This document shows, piece after piece, positions 33,465 through 41,577 of a stretch of DNA of 64,000 nt (the stretch's first letter is position 1; each line of letters begins with the position of its first letter). A program made the position numbers and the translations under genes. A model generated the notes under the pieces. That model was not told the DNA's origin. It did not search any database and saw only the letters and a list, made by a program, of their open reading frames with translations. The stretch comes from Elusimicrobia bacterium GWA2_56_46 (GTDB taxonomy: Bacteria; Elusimicrobiota; Elusimicrobia; Elusimicrobiales; UBA9959). The stretch is from positions 1 through 64,000 of the forward strand of contig MGTT01000009.1 of NCBI GenBank assembly GCA_001799575.1. Reading direction: 5' to 3'.

Positions 33465-34583
33465 ATGAAATTACGCGTATCCCTGTCGCAAAAGTATGTT
33501 CTGCGGGTCTTTTCGCATTTTCTGGCCCTTTCCCTTTTTGTTTTCGCCTCTATTTTTGTGATGGTTAATTTCGTGCAGATGGTGGTCCAGGGCGCCCTGG
33601 GCGGTTTTTCTTTTTATTTCCTCTTCAAAAGCATCCTCTATCTGCTGCCCAATATAGTTTCCATGTCGCTGCCGCTGTCTTTTCTGATGGCGGTGCTGCT
33701 GAGCCTGGGCCGGCTTTCCCAGGACGGGGAGATCGTGGCTCTGAGGGCCGGGGGATTTTCATTCACCGAGATCCTGGCGGCTATGTTCTGGGCCTCGGTT
33801 CTGGCCTCATTCGTCCTTCTGGCGGTCAATAACTGGTTCGGGCCGGCCGCGCTCAAGCGCTCCACGGATTATACGATCTCCATGGTGAACCGGGTGACTA
33901 AAGTGGAACTGAAGCCCCGCACATTCCAGCGGATCTCGGACTGGGTGATCTATTCGGACGAGGTCGATTCCCGATCCAGCGGGTTGAAGGGAGTCAAGCT
34001 GATCCGGCGCATCAATGCGGACGGGGAACCCTCTCTTGTGACCAAAATAAATTCCGCGGACGGCACTTACTCGGTACTGAGAGAACGCGGGATAGCCATA
34101 GAGCTGCGGAACGGGCAGTTCAGCCAGACGGATTATAAAGACGACGATAAGGTGCTCTACGGCGAATTCGTTTCTTACAAGACGCTTATTCCGTTCTTTT
34201 CGGAGAGCGCGGGCTCGCGCAGGCTCTACGCGCGGGAGATCCCCACCGCGGGGCTGGTAAAGCGGCTTTCGGATACGGCTCTTGAAGTCGAGACCGCGGC
34301 TAAATACCGCGCAGAGATAGCCTCGCGCTTCGCCCTGGCGCTCACCCCGCTGGTGTTTTTCCTTATAGGCGCGCCGTTGGGAGTGGTGCTGGAGAAAAAG
34401 AGCCGCTCCGCAGGTTTTGCTTTGAGCCTGCTGATCATATTTATTTACTATGGATTCAGCATAATTGCCATGGTGCTGGCCAGGAAACACTCCTGGCTTT
34501 TTCCCTGGGCCATGTTTGCGCCCGCGGTTTCCGGCGCGGCCCTCGGGCTGTGGATGTGGAAGAAGCGGCTGTACGCGCGCTGA
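33465..34583 (+). CDS. lptF: LptF/LptG-family LPS export permease (first)
   Basis: A 372-residue inner-membrane protein of the YjgP/YjgQ family. It has three membrane helices in the N-terminal 120 residues, a periplasmic beta-jellyroll domain (about 130-270), and three C-terminal helices. The family signature lies in YLLPNIVSMSLPLSFLMAVLLSLGRLSQDGEIVALRAGG. With its partner and LptB it drives lipopolysaccharide to the outer membrane. TATAAT at 33425-33430 lies upstream, facing the divergent SprA-like gene. The F versus G assignment rests on order only. Confidence 0.88.
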   Translation: MKLRVSLSQKYVLRVFSHFLALSLFVFASIFVMVNFVQMVVQGALGGFSFYFLFKSILYLLPNIVSMSLPLSFLMAVLLSLGRLSQDGEIVALRAGGFSFTEILAAMFWASVLASFVLLAVNNWFGPAALKRSTDYTISMVNRVTKVELKPRTFQRISDWVIYSDEVDSRSSGLKGVKLIRRINADGEPSLVTKINSADGTYSVLRERGIAIELRNGQFSQTDYKDDDKVLYGEFVSYKTLIPFFSESAGSRRLYAREIPTAGLVKRLSDTALEVETAAKYRAEIASRFALALTPLVFFLIGAPLGVVLEKKSRSAGFALSLLIIFIYYGFSIIAMVLARKHSWLFPWAMFAPAVSGAALGLWMWKKRLYAR

Positions 34584-34594
34584 TGTAAGTTCTT

Positions 34595-35686
34595 ATGACC
34601 AAGGTTTTCTTTAAATATATCGCCAAAAGTTTCTGGGGACCGTTTTTTTTCGGCCTGGGGGTTTTTGTTTCCCTGCTCCTTTTCGGCAGCCTTTTTGACA
34701 AGATAAATTATTTCATGAAAAGTTCTTCCGGCTTCGATATTTTCCTCAAATACCTTCTTTACCAGCTGCCTTATTTTACCGTCAGGATGATGCCGATGGC
34801 CACTCTTCTGGCCGTCCTGTTCGCCCTCAGCGGGATGATCTCCAGGGGGGAATGGAAAGCGGGTATGGCCGGCGGCTGGCGCCCGTTCGACATGGCGCTG
34901 CCGCTCCTGGCGTGTTCCGCAGCCGCTGCCCTGCTTCAGCTCGGGGTGCAGGAGACGGTGGCACCGTCGTTTTTTATGAGGTCGGAGTACCTCTTCCAGG
35001 GGAAGATCTGGGGCCGGAGCGACTGGAAGAAACTGGTGCGTCGTGAGGTCTCCTTCTCCGCGGGGCCCGATCTTTTCGTGACAGCCCAGGTATTCGACGG
35101 CGGCAGTAAGACGATGGAGCGCGTGCTGGTGAACGTTTACGACGGCGGCAGGGTATCCACCGAAGTGAACGCCAGGAAAGCGGTATGGGACGAAGCCTCC
35201 GGCGCCTGGGTCTTCGAAGACGGCGTCCTGATAAAATACGGGGAGGGTTCCGGTTCAAGGCCGGTCACTTCGGCTTTCAAAAGTTATTCAGGCTTTTTGC
35301 GCAGTCCGCCGGACACCCTGATCCTGGAACGGCTGGTTCCCGACGGGGTCAGCATACTGGATCTTACCGGCAGGATCCGGCGCCTGGAGGCGATAGGGGC
35401 GCCGGTGGTGGTGGAAAAGGTGCAGCTTTACTCAAAACTGGCCGGGCCGCTGGCCAATATCGTTATGGCGGTGACCGGTCTTACGCTGGTACTTCTGGTC
35501 AGGATGAACAGGATCTTCGGTTTCGGGGTGGCGCTGGCCACGGGTTTTTCTTTCTGGGTGTTCATGATCATGGCCCAGCACGCCGGGGAGGCGGAGCTGA
35601 TATCGCCCTCTGCCGCGGGTTTCGGGCCGGCCCTTATTTTTCTTGTTTTGTCGTTTCTCGGCCTGAGAAAGGCCAGTGTGTTTTAA
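34595..35686 (+). CDS. lptG: LptF/LptG-family LPS export permease (second)
   Basis: A 363-residue partner with the same layout of three helices, a periplasmic jellyroll and three helices. Conserved motifs include YQLPYFTVRMMPMATLLAVLFALSGMISRGEWKAGMAGG and the C-terminal VVEKVQLYSKLAGPLANIVMAVTGL. It begins 11 bases after the first permease gene, so both come from one transcript. Presence of the pair indicates a lipopolysaccharide-bearing outer membrane, although lptB, lptA, lptC and lptD are not in the window. Confidence 0.88.
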   Translation: MTKVFFKYIAKSFWGPFFFGLGVFVSLLLFGSLFDKINYFMKSSSGFDIFLKYLLYQLPYFTVRMMPMATLLAVLFALSGMISRGEWKAGMAGGWRPFDMALPLLACSAAAALLQLGVQETVAPSFFMRSEYLFQGKIWGRSDWKKLVRREVSFSAGPDLFVTAQVFDGGSKTMERVLVNVYDGGRVSTEVNARKAVWDEASGAWVFEDGVLIKYGEGSGSRPVTSAFKSYSGFLRSPPDTLILERLVPDGVSILDLTGRIRRLEAIGAPVVVEKVQLYSKLAGPLANIVMAVTGLTLVLLVRMNRIFGFGVALATGFSFWVFMIMAQHAGEAELISPSAAGFGPALIFLVLSFLGLRKASVF

Positions 35687-35690
35687 TTGT

Positions 35691-35999
35691 ATGGAAACTA
35701 CGCCTTATGTCTGCTGGGCCTGCGGGGAGCGCATCTCCGACGAAGATAATTATTGCAGAAAATGCGGCAAGGGCCAGGGTGCGTTTGTGGACTGGTATTA
35801 CAGGCACTGGGGAATACTCGTCCTGATATTCTGCGCCGGACCTTTCGCCCTCTATTTCGTCTGGCGTTCCCCCGCGCTGTCCAGGAACGCGAAATGGATC
35901 TACACCGGCCTCATCTCCCTGTTCACCTGGTATATGGCAAATATGTTTTACGGCATCTGGACCTTCTTCCAGACCGCTTTAGGCGGAATGGCGCTGTAA
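35691..35999 (+). CDS. Small zinc-ribbon membrane protein
   Basis: A 102-residue protein starting with a zinc ribbon (CWAC and CRKC at about residues 8-28) followed by two membrane helices (about 43-62 and 74-96). The C-terminus is short. Such zinc ribbon plus helix proteins are common and mostly uncharacterised. It starts 4 bases after the lptG stop and ends 2 bases before trmJ, so it belongs to this operon. GTG at 35676 would add five residues inside lptG. Confidence 0.8.
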   Translation: METTPYVCWACGERISDEDNYCRKCGKGQGAFVDWYYRHWGILVLIFCAGPFALYFVWRSPALSRNAKWIYTGLISLFTWYMANMFYGIWTFFQTALGGMAL

Positions 36000-36001
36000 G
36001 C

Positions 36002-36784
36002 ATGGAAAATATTTCCATCAAAATAATTCTGGCGAGGCCGCGGAATCCGGACAATATCGGGGCGGCCGCCAGGGCCATGGCCAACTTCGGCCTTGGTGAA
36101 CTTATACTCGTCGCGCCCCATATCCCCACCTGGAGGGAAACCGCCGAAACCGCCGCCACCGCCGGCAGCGGAGAACCCGTCTGGCTCATGGAAAGGGCCC
36201 GGGCCGCCGTCGGGGCCGCCGACGTCATCAAATCCGCCCGGATCTGCGCCACCCTGGCAGAGGCCGCCGCCGATTGCGGCCTTCTCCTGGGCACCTCCGC
36301 GCTCCAGCGGCGCACGCCGGACAGGGATGTCGTGCTTCTGCGTGACTTGCAGGGGTATCTGTCGGAAAGGCTTCCAAACGGCAGGGGAGAGGGCGGAGGG
36401 GCCGGGATAGGAGTGCTTTTCGGTTCCGAAAGAACCGGGCTGTCTAACGAAGACCTTTCCCATTGCCATGTGGTATTGAATATCCCCACCCGCGAAAACC
36501 AGCCCTCCATCAATCTCGGCCAGGCTGTGGCGCTGGTGTGCTATGAATTGGCCGGGCGCTCGTCCGGCGCGCTGCCGCGGGCCGTCCGTCCGAAAGCGCC
36601 GGTTCCGACCATGGGCGAGCTGGACAGGGTGGTTTCTGAGATATGCGCCGTCCTGGCCGGGGCGGAAGGGCTGGACAAAGGCGGCAAGAATTATACGGCC
36701 GAGATACGCCGGGCGCTTTTAGACGCCAGGCTGACAAAAGGCGCGATGGGCGTGCTGAAAACCCTTCTCCGCAGATTACGGTAA
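36002..36784 (+). CDS. trmJ: TrmJ-like tRNA/rRNA 2'-O-methyltransferase (SPOUT)
   Basis: A 260-residue SPOUT-class methyltransferase. It begins IILARPRNPDNIGAAARAMANFGL, the TrmH/TrmJ motif 1. Motifs 2 and 3, which form the SAM-binding knot, are IGVLFGSERTGLSNEDLSHC and IPTRENQPSINLGQAVAL. The C-terminal helical extension fits TrmJ, which methylates position 32 of several tRNAs. The ATG directly follows the zinc-ribbon gene. The exact target nucleoside is inferred. Confidence 0.88.
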   Translation: MENISIKIILARPRNPDNIGAAARAMANFGLGELILVAPHIPTWRETAETAATAGSGEPVWLMERARAAVGAADVIKSARICATLAEAAADCGLLLGTSALQRRTPDRDVVLLRDLQGYLSERLPNGRGEGGGAGIGVLFGSERTGLSNEDLSHCHVVLNIPTRENQPSINLGQAVALVCYELAGRSSGALPRAVRPKAPVPTMGELDRVVSEICAVLAGAEGLDKGGKNYTAEIRRALLDARLTKGAMGVLKTLLRRLR

Positions 36785-36804
36785 CGCCGGTTTTAAAAAA
36801 GGGA

Positions 36805-36833
36805 TTGACAAGGTGGAACACTTGTGGTACACT
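36805..36833 (+). promoter_or_regulatory. Promoter and operator of the toxin-antitoxin pair
   Basis: TTGACA and TACACT are separated by 17 bp. Two palindromic half-site pairs of form GTG-N3-CAC (gtggaacac and gtggtacac) lie 12 bp apart within and just after the spacer, overlapping the -10 box. This spacing of about one helical turn suits two ribbon-helix-helix antitoxin dimers that repress the operon. Confidence 0.65.
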
Positions 36834-36852
36834 GTATTTAAAAGAGGGGAAT

Positions 36853-37080
36853 ATGCCTGCTAAAAATCCTAGAGTTAACATCGTGCTGGATCGGCTGCTT
36901 TATGCCGCCCTGGGGCGGCTGGCGGAGCGCGACGGTATTTCGATGTCGCTGGAAGCGCGCGATCTCATAAAAGAGGCTTTGGAGGCCAAGGAAGACGTTT
37001 ATTGGGATCTGGTCGCGGCCGACAGGGCCGGGACATACAACGCCAAGAAGTCCGTTTCCCATAAGGACGTCTGGCGATAA
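36853..37080 (+). CDS. Ribbon-helix-helix antitoxin (RelB-like)
   Basis: A 75-residue protein. The N-terminal part (about 1-45) reads as a ribbon-helix-helix DNA-binding fold: NPRVNIVLDRLLYAALGRLAERDGISMSLEARDLIKEAL. The C-terminal part (DVYWDLVAADRAGTYNAKKSVSHKDVW) is the toxin-binding tail typical of RelB/DUF6290 antitoxins. GAGGGGA gives a good ribosome binding site. It overlaps the toxin by one base (TAATG), the usual arrangement, and probably represses its own promoter just upstream. Confidence 0.88.
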   Translation: MPAKNPRVNIVLDRLLYAALGRLAERDGISMSLEARDLIKEALEAKEDVYWDLVAADRAGTYNAKKSVSHKDVWR

Positions 37081-37349
37081 TGCTTTTCGAGCCGAAATAT
37101 CATTCCGAAGTCTCGCGGGATATCGCCGGTTTTCCGCAAAATATCAAGAATCGGATCCGTAAAGCCATCGAAGACCGCCTCATCCTGGATCCCGTGAGAT
37201 TCGGCGAGCCGCTGCGCCGCAGTCTGGCCGGATTCCGCAAGTTGCGGGTAGGTGATCACCGCGTCATCTATCAGATCCGGGGACAGACCGTAGTGATCCT
37301 GAAAATAGGCCATCGTAAGGAAGTTTACAAAAAATTAAGACGCGCTTGA
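37080..37349 (+). CDS. RelE/ParE-superfamily toxin
   Basis: An 89-residue basic protein of the RelE type: an N-terminal helix pair (KYHSEVSRDIAGFPQNIKNRIRKAIEDRL) then beta strands with LAGFRKLRVGDHRVIYQIRGQTVVILKIGHRKEVYK. The basic residues and the HRKEVY end match mRNA-cleaving RelE homologues, which act in the ribosomal A site; gyrase-targeting ParE remains possible. No frameshift or stop interrupts it. The pair is isolated, with a 202-bp gene-free gap after it. Confidence 0.88.
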   Translation: MLFEPKYHSEVSRDIAGFPQNIKNRIRKAIEDRLILDPVRFGEPLRRSLAGFRKLRVGDHRVIYQIRGQTVVILKIGHRKEVYKKLRRA

Positions 37350-37551
37350 GCCACCGCCGGCAATTCCGCAAACAACCGCGGAACCTCTGCCGCGTACCCG
37401 CACAGGTGGTAACAGACCTCCCGAAGATTTACCGCCTCCAAACCGCAGGGCGCCTCGTTGCGGAAGTCGGGCAAAAGCGGCGTACCGGCGTAATTACGAA
37501 CCGAAATAAATTAGGTTCCGTTTGGGGCGTGGATAGGTTGGGTGGCAATTT

Positions 37552-38376
37552 TCAATCGACGCCATTCAGATATCTGACGAAAGCCATCGCGAACGCGGCC
37601 AGCGGGTTGGAGTCTCCGGCCGCGCCCCGCACTATGATCCTCCGGCCCCCGAAGTCGTCGATTTTTATTTCCAGATCCATGCCGCAGCCGCGGATCCTGG
37701 CGCCGCCGGTTCCCAGAAAAACGCCGTCCCTTTCGAATTTCAGCTCGTCGGCGCCGTCAAAATCCTTTCCGAAACCTCTGCCTCTGACCGTATAGCGGTA
37801 GTTCTGTCCGAAGAAATCTCGATCGACCCTGACGTTCAAAAGTCCCGGCCCTTGCACTAACGTCGTGTCCCCGAACTGCCTTAAGCTGAAGCTCTGCGTG
37901 GGCTGATGGTCGTCCTCAAATGAGGACGCGCCTGGGATCTTAGGCAGATAGTTCGCTAAAACCGAAAAAAGAACCACGGCCCGGGTGTCTGCGTCGGGGG
38001 CTAGGCGTGTTTCAATCCGCAGTTCCGGCCAGCCGGTCTGTTTTGAGAATCTGGCGTAGATGCCCTCCGCGTCTATGACCACTCCGGACGTACCGCCGAA
38101 ATTCTCGTTTGTTATGGAATTGCCGTCCTCGAGGCGGCGCCCGAACAAGCTGCCTTTAATGTCATGTTTGGCGAAAGGGTCGTTAGGGAAAGAGTCGTTG
38201 TATACTTTCAGATTCACGCCGGCGCCGCTGATATCGTAGAGCGGGCTGAAGGCTCCCACGGAACCGGGATTTTTCTCGACCCTAAAATCTAGGCAGGGGG
38301 CTTCGGCCGCTCCATGAGTTGCCGTGAAAAAATGGAACGCCGCCGCCAGCAGCGCTTTGTTTAATGTCGGGTTCAT
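37552..38376 (-). CDS. Secreted protein of unknown function
   Basis: A 274-residue protein with a signal peptide (about 1-25, AAAFHFFTATHGAAEA). It is predicted soluble and beta-rich, with many short charged and glycine segments (ADELKFERDGVFLGTGGARIRGCGMDLEIKIDDFGGRR). Two cysteines near 28 and 235 could form a disulphide. I do not recognise a family. A GGGAGG ribosome binding site supports ATG at 38376. It is not obviously in an operon with its neighbours. Confidence 0.75.
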   Translation of the reverse strand: MNPTLNKALLAAAFHFFTATHGAAEAPCLDFRVEKNPGSVGAFSPLYDISGAGVNLKVYNDSFPNDPFAKHDIKGSLFGRRLEDGNSITNENFGGTSGVVIDAEGIYARFSKQTGWPELRIETRLAPDADTRAVVLFSVLANYLPKIPGASSFEDDHQPTQSFSLRQFGDTTLVQGPGLLNVRVDRDFFGQNYRYTVRGRGFGKDFDGADELKFERDGVFLGTGGARIRGCGMDLEIKIDDFGGRRIIVRGAAGDSNPLAAFAMAFVRYLNGVD

Positions 38377-38518
38377 CCGTGCCTCCCGGCCGCTATTTTT
38401 CTTTGCCGATATACAAATCATATCAGTAATCAGGACATCCTATAATGGTCCAAATGCCCATTGCCACTAAGTCTTCCGGCCCGGTTTTAATAGGTCTCCG
38501 GGCTCCGATCGAAGGGCG

Positions 38519-39214
38519 TTATTTGGAATAAAAGAGGTATAAGTGCGCAGCCGGCCTGATTCCTGAGGCCGGCAGATTTTTTTGGGCTTTGACCAGGGAG
38601 TCGAAGGCCGTTTTTTTTGCCCGGCCGGAAACGAGAAAAACGGCGATTTTGGCGGAGTTCAGAGCGCTCAACGTCAGGGTTACGCGCCGCCTGGGCCTGG
38701 CGTAGGGCGGAGCCAAAACTGATATGGCGAGTTTTTTCTTTTCCCCGAGGGCCGGGCTGCCGGGGAAGAGGGAAGCCGTGTGGCCGTCGGTTCCGAGTCC
38801 TAAAAAAACCAGGTCAAAAGAGAGCCCGCCGCCCTTGCTCCTGAAAAAGCCGCGGATGATTTTTTCATACGCGGCCGCCGTCCCGGAACCTTCGGAGACC
38901 GGGACGGTGAAAATATTTAAAGGTGGGATCGGCGCTTTTGAAAATAAAAGATCGTTTGCGGTTTTGAAATTACTGTTTTTATTCTTCCGATCCACAAGCC
39001 TTTCATCGGCGAAAAAAAAGAATATCCTTCTCCAGTCCAGGCCTTTCTGCGCGGCCAGTTTCCTGAAAAAAAGCGCCGGCGTCCGGCCGCCGGACAGAAC
39101 CATGCTGAAAAACCCTTTCCCTGGAGCCGCTTTGGCGTACTCTTCCCTGAATATCCCCACCGCCCGCTCCGCCATCCCTTTTTCGCTCCCAAAATATTCA
39201 ACGTTTTTGGTCAT
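38519..39214 (-). CDS. pgl: 6-phosphogluconolactonase
   Basis: A 231-residue DevB-type lactonase that hydrolyses 6-phosphogluconolactone in the oxidative pentose phosphate pathway. Motifs are VLSGGRTPALFFRKLA (about 38-53), FFADERLV (about 67-74) and the catalytic GLGTDGHTASLFPGSPAL (about 128-145). The ATG at 39214 is preferred since it starts the family N-terminus. It lies 26 bp after zwf, separated by a palindrome. Further upstream in-frame sequence is inside zwf. Confidence 0.93.
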   Translation of the reverse strand: MTKNVEYFGSEKGMAERAVGIFREEYAKAAPGKGFFSMVLSGGRTPALFFRKLAAQKGLDWRRIFFFFADERLVDRKNKNSNFKTANDLLFSKAPIPPLNIFTVPVSEGSGTAAAYEKIIRGFFRSKGGGLSFDLVFLGLGTDGHTASLFPGSPALGEKKKLAISVLAPPYARPRRRVTLTLSALNSAKIAVFLVSGRAKKTAFDSLVKAQKNLPASGIRPAAHLYLFYSK

Positions 39215-39220
39215 ATTTTC

Positions 39221-39241
39221 AAAAGGTGCCTGGCACCTTTT
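39221..39241. repeat. Palindrome between zwf and pgl
   Basis: Arms 39221-39230 and 39232-39241 pair perfectly around one T, containing GGTGCC and GGCACC. It touches the last base of the zwf stop codon and lies 6 bp before the pgl ATG on the minus strand. It is a third case here of a palindrome next to a start codon inside an operon. Similar GGTGCC/GGCACC palindromes are widespread short repeats in bacteria. Confidence 0.6.
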
Positions 39242-40722
39242 TACAACCACGCTCTTCCGTCTTGTTTCGGGAGGTTGGCGGCTTCTTTTGGGCCTTCGGC
39301 GCCTGAGGGGTAGGCGTAGAGCGGGATGTTCGCCGCGCCGTCGTTCCACGCCGCCAGGATGGGCGAAAGGAATTGCCACATGAAGCGCACCTCAAAAGCG
39401 CTGAGGAAAAGCGTCTGGTCTCCGGCCATGGCGTCTATAAGCAGGCGTTCGTAATCGGTGGGGGAGGCGAACTCCTCCCGGTGCTCGCGGTAATTGAGAT
39501 CCATCGTGCGTGAGGTCAGGCAGAATTTAGGTCCCGGATGTTTGGCGATAAGGGAGAAATTCATGTTCTCCGCCGGCTGGATTTCGAACGAGAAAATATT
39601 GGGGTAGCCGATCTCGAGGGTTTTGAAGATGCCGTGCTCCGGTTTTTTGTAGACCAGATCTATTTTGGTCTTTTTAATCCCGGTTTTTTTTCCGGCCCGG
39701 ACGTAAAAGGGCACCCCGCGCCAGCGGTCGTTGTTTACGTGGAATTTAAAAGCCAGGAAAGTCTCGGCCCTGGAGCCGGCGGCCACGCCGGTTTCCCCGA
39801 GGTAGCCGTCATACTGGGCGCGGACTACCTGGCGGGAGACGGCCTCCGCGTCAAGCAGCGGGATGCTTTCGAAGAAGCGCCGCTTTTCTGCTTTGAAGTC
39901 GGTATCCTTGAACGAGGCCGGGAGATCCATGGCCGTTATGGCCGCCAACTGGAGGATATGGCTCATCATGTCCCGCGCCAGGCCCATTTTCTCGAAAAAA
40001 CCGGCCCGGCCTTCAAGCCCCAGTTCTTCAAAAACGGTGATTTGCACATGATCTATAAAACCGCTGTTCCAGGTTTCATCGAAGACGCTGTTGGCCGCCC
40101 TCAGCGCCAGGACGTTCTGCACCGTTTCCTTGCCGGTAAAATGGTCTATGCGGTAGATCTGGGCCTCCGAAGCCGTCTCTTTGAGGCCGGTGTCCAGCGC
40201 GGAGGCGGTCTCAAGGCTTGAGCCGTACGGCTTTTCGATGATTATCCTCGACCAGCAGCCGCAGTCCCTGGGGTCGAACAGGAGGCTGTGGGCCTTGAGT
40301 TTTTCGGTGATGGATTTGAAAGCGGCCGGGGGTGTGGCGAGGTAAAAAAGCCTTTTCTTTTTCAGGCCGGATTTCGCGTCCAGTTCGTCCAGGCGGACGG
40401 AGAGCCGGCGGTAAAAATCGTCGCTTTCGTAATCGGCCCGGAGGTATTCTACTTTCTCCAGGAAATTTTTCAGTTCGCGCGGAGAGGGTCTTGCCCCGGC
40501 CGCGGAGACGGCGGCGGCCAGGTGTTCCTCGAAAGTCCGGCGGTCGAGTTCGGTGCGGGCCGCGAACAGGAAATAGAGGTTTTCAGGCGCCAGGTTTTTG
40601 GCGCAGAGTCCGAAGAGAGCGGGTATTATTTTTCCGGCGGCCAGGTGGCCGGTGGCGCCGAAAAGTACAAACCCGCAGTTCTCCGGCCGCGTTTCCTGGC
40701 AGAAGCCTATGGTTTGTTCCAT
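39241..40722 (-). CDS. zwf: Glucose-6-phosphate 1-dehydrogenase
   Basis: A 493-residue enzyme that oxidises glucose 6-phosphate to the lactone while reducing NADP+. The Rossmann motif FGATGHLAAGKIIPAL lies at about residues 20-35. The substrate-binding signature RIDHFTGKETVQNVLALR is at about 179-196, with the catalytic His 5 residues after its Asp. MEQTIGF at 40722 is the chosen start. It is followed by pgl, giving consecutive steps of the oxidative pentose phosphate route; transketolase is 1.1 kb upstream on the same strand. Confidence 0.95.
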   Translation of the reverse strand: MEQTIGFCQETRPENCGFVLFGATGHLAAGKIIPALFGLCAKNLAPENLYFLFAARTELDRRTFEEHLAAAVSAAGARPSPRELKNFLEKVEYLRADYESDDFYRRLSVRLDELDAKSGLKKKRLFYLATPPAAFKSITEKLKAHSLLFDPRDCGCWSRIIIEKPYGSSLETASALDTGLKETASEAQIYRIDHFTGKETVQNVLALRAANSVFDETWNSGFIDHVQITVFEELGLEGRAGFFEKMGLARDMMSHILQLAAITAMDLPASFKDTDFKAEKRRFFESIPLLDAEAVSRQVVRAQYDGYLGETGVAAGSRAETFLAFKFHVNNDRWRGVPFYVRAGKKTGIKKTKIDLVYKKPEHGIFKTLEIGYPNIFSFEIQPAENMNFSLIAKHPGPKFCLTSRTMDLNYREHREEFASPTDYERLLIDAMAGDQTLFLSAFEVRFMWQFLSPILAAWNDGAANIPLYAYPSGAEGPKEAANLPKQDGRAWL

Positions 40723-40740
40723 CCGATTTCCATTACCGGA

Positions 40741-40764
40741 TTCTTTGCCTGTTCCGGCAAAGAA
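40741..40764. terminator. Hairpin between the SWIB gene and zwf
   Basis: A perfect 9-bp stem (40741-40749 with 40756-40764) has a 6-nt loop. It lies 54 bp after the SWIB gene and 18 bp before zwf on the minus strand. There is no T tract, so attenuation or a simple RNA structure is as likely as termination. Confidence 0.35.
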
Positions 40765-40818
40765 CGCCACAGGCCATACGCTTACGGCCCATGGCCAATA
40801 ACGCGTGTGTCTTCCCGG

Positions 40819-41064
40819 TTATTTCAGGTGTTTTGAAATTAAGCCGGCTATCTCGAACATCGTTACCTGCGGCTTGCCGAAAACTTTCAGCAGCTTTTCG
40901 TCGGAGTTGACGTTCCTCTTGTTTACCTTGTCCTGCAGACCGTTCGCCTTTATGTAGACCCACAGTTTCTTTACCACTTCCGTCCTCGGAAGGGGGTCGC
41001 TTCCCACTACCGCCGCAAGCTCGGCGTCGGGCTGAAGAGGTTTCATGAACTTAGGATTTGCCAT
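40819..41064 (-). CDS. SWIB/MDM2-domain protein
   Basis: An 81-residue protein that is almost entirely one SWIB domain: FMKPLQPDAELAAVVGSDPLPRTEVVKKLWVYIKANGLQD, then NVNSDEKLLKVFGKPQVTMFEIAGLISKHL. SWIB folds occur in eukaryotic chromatin remodelers and in bacteria such as Chlamydia, where a fused form is linked to topoisomerase. The bacterial stand-alone role is not established but DNA or nucleoid binding is likely. A GGAG site precedes the ATG. Confidence 0.9.
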   Translation of the reverse strand: MANPKFMKPLQPDAELAAVVGSDPLPRTEVVKKLWVYIKANGLQDKVNKRNVNSDEKLLKVFGKPQVTMFEIAGLISKHLK

Positions 41065-41102
41065 TTTAGTCTCCTTTGCATCCAGGGGCAGTGTGTTCAG
41101 TC

Positions 41103-41504
41103 GGAATTGGTTCCATCCAATTCCCAGCCCCCATAAACATCATAATAAAAACCCGCCCCGTTTTCAAAGCGTTTGATAGTTGCATTAGAAATGTAACGCC
41201 GGGCCGGCCCCGCACTTTGGCTCGTTTAGAAAAAGTGCGGGGCTGGTAGGCTTTGGGTTTGCGAACCGCAGGATAGCCCAGTCGGTGCGGCGGCGGGTTT
41301 CCCGCGCGCTCCGGGTTCGGGTTTTATGGAGAAGAAGACCGGGGTCTTCCGCCGGCGTGCGAACCTGCTCACTGAATTGTGCTTCGCACCCGGCCAAAAG
41401 ACAATGCTTTTGGCCTCAAACATTCACCGCCGTCCCGGAGGGATACGCTCCAGATCCCGGTCTTAAAACCCTCCGAATGGAGCACGCGGGAAACCCGCCG
41501 CCGC
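41103..41504. repeat. Multi-palindrome intergenic region
   Basis: Within a 767-bp gene-free gap there are several strong palindromes. 41103-41110 pairs with 41117-41124, and 41207-41218 pairs with 41232-41243 (12 bp). A long imperfect pair has perfect 20-bp outer arms, 41287-41306 and 41485-41504, enclosing the hairpins ccggcgtgcgaa/ttcgcacccgg and ggccaaaag/cttttggcc. Short open frames here follow repeat sequence and lack ribosome binding sites. It could be a MITE-like insertion or a structured RNA; I see no coding gene. Confidence 0.5.
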
Positions 41505-41577
41505 CCCTCCATTAAACCTGCGCGTATTATGTTAGCTCGGCTTTATTCCCCGGCGCTTCCTTATAAATAAAACATCT

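Noticed and set aside
41185-41570. Several 60-80 codon frames in the SWIB-transketolase gap
   Set aside because: They read through palindromes, lack ribosome binding sites and show no conserved protein features.
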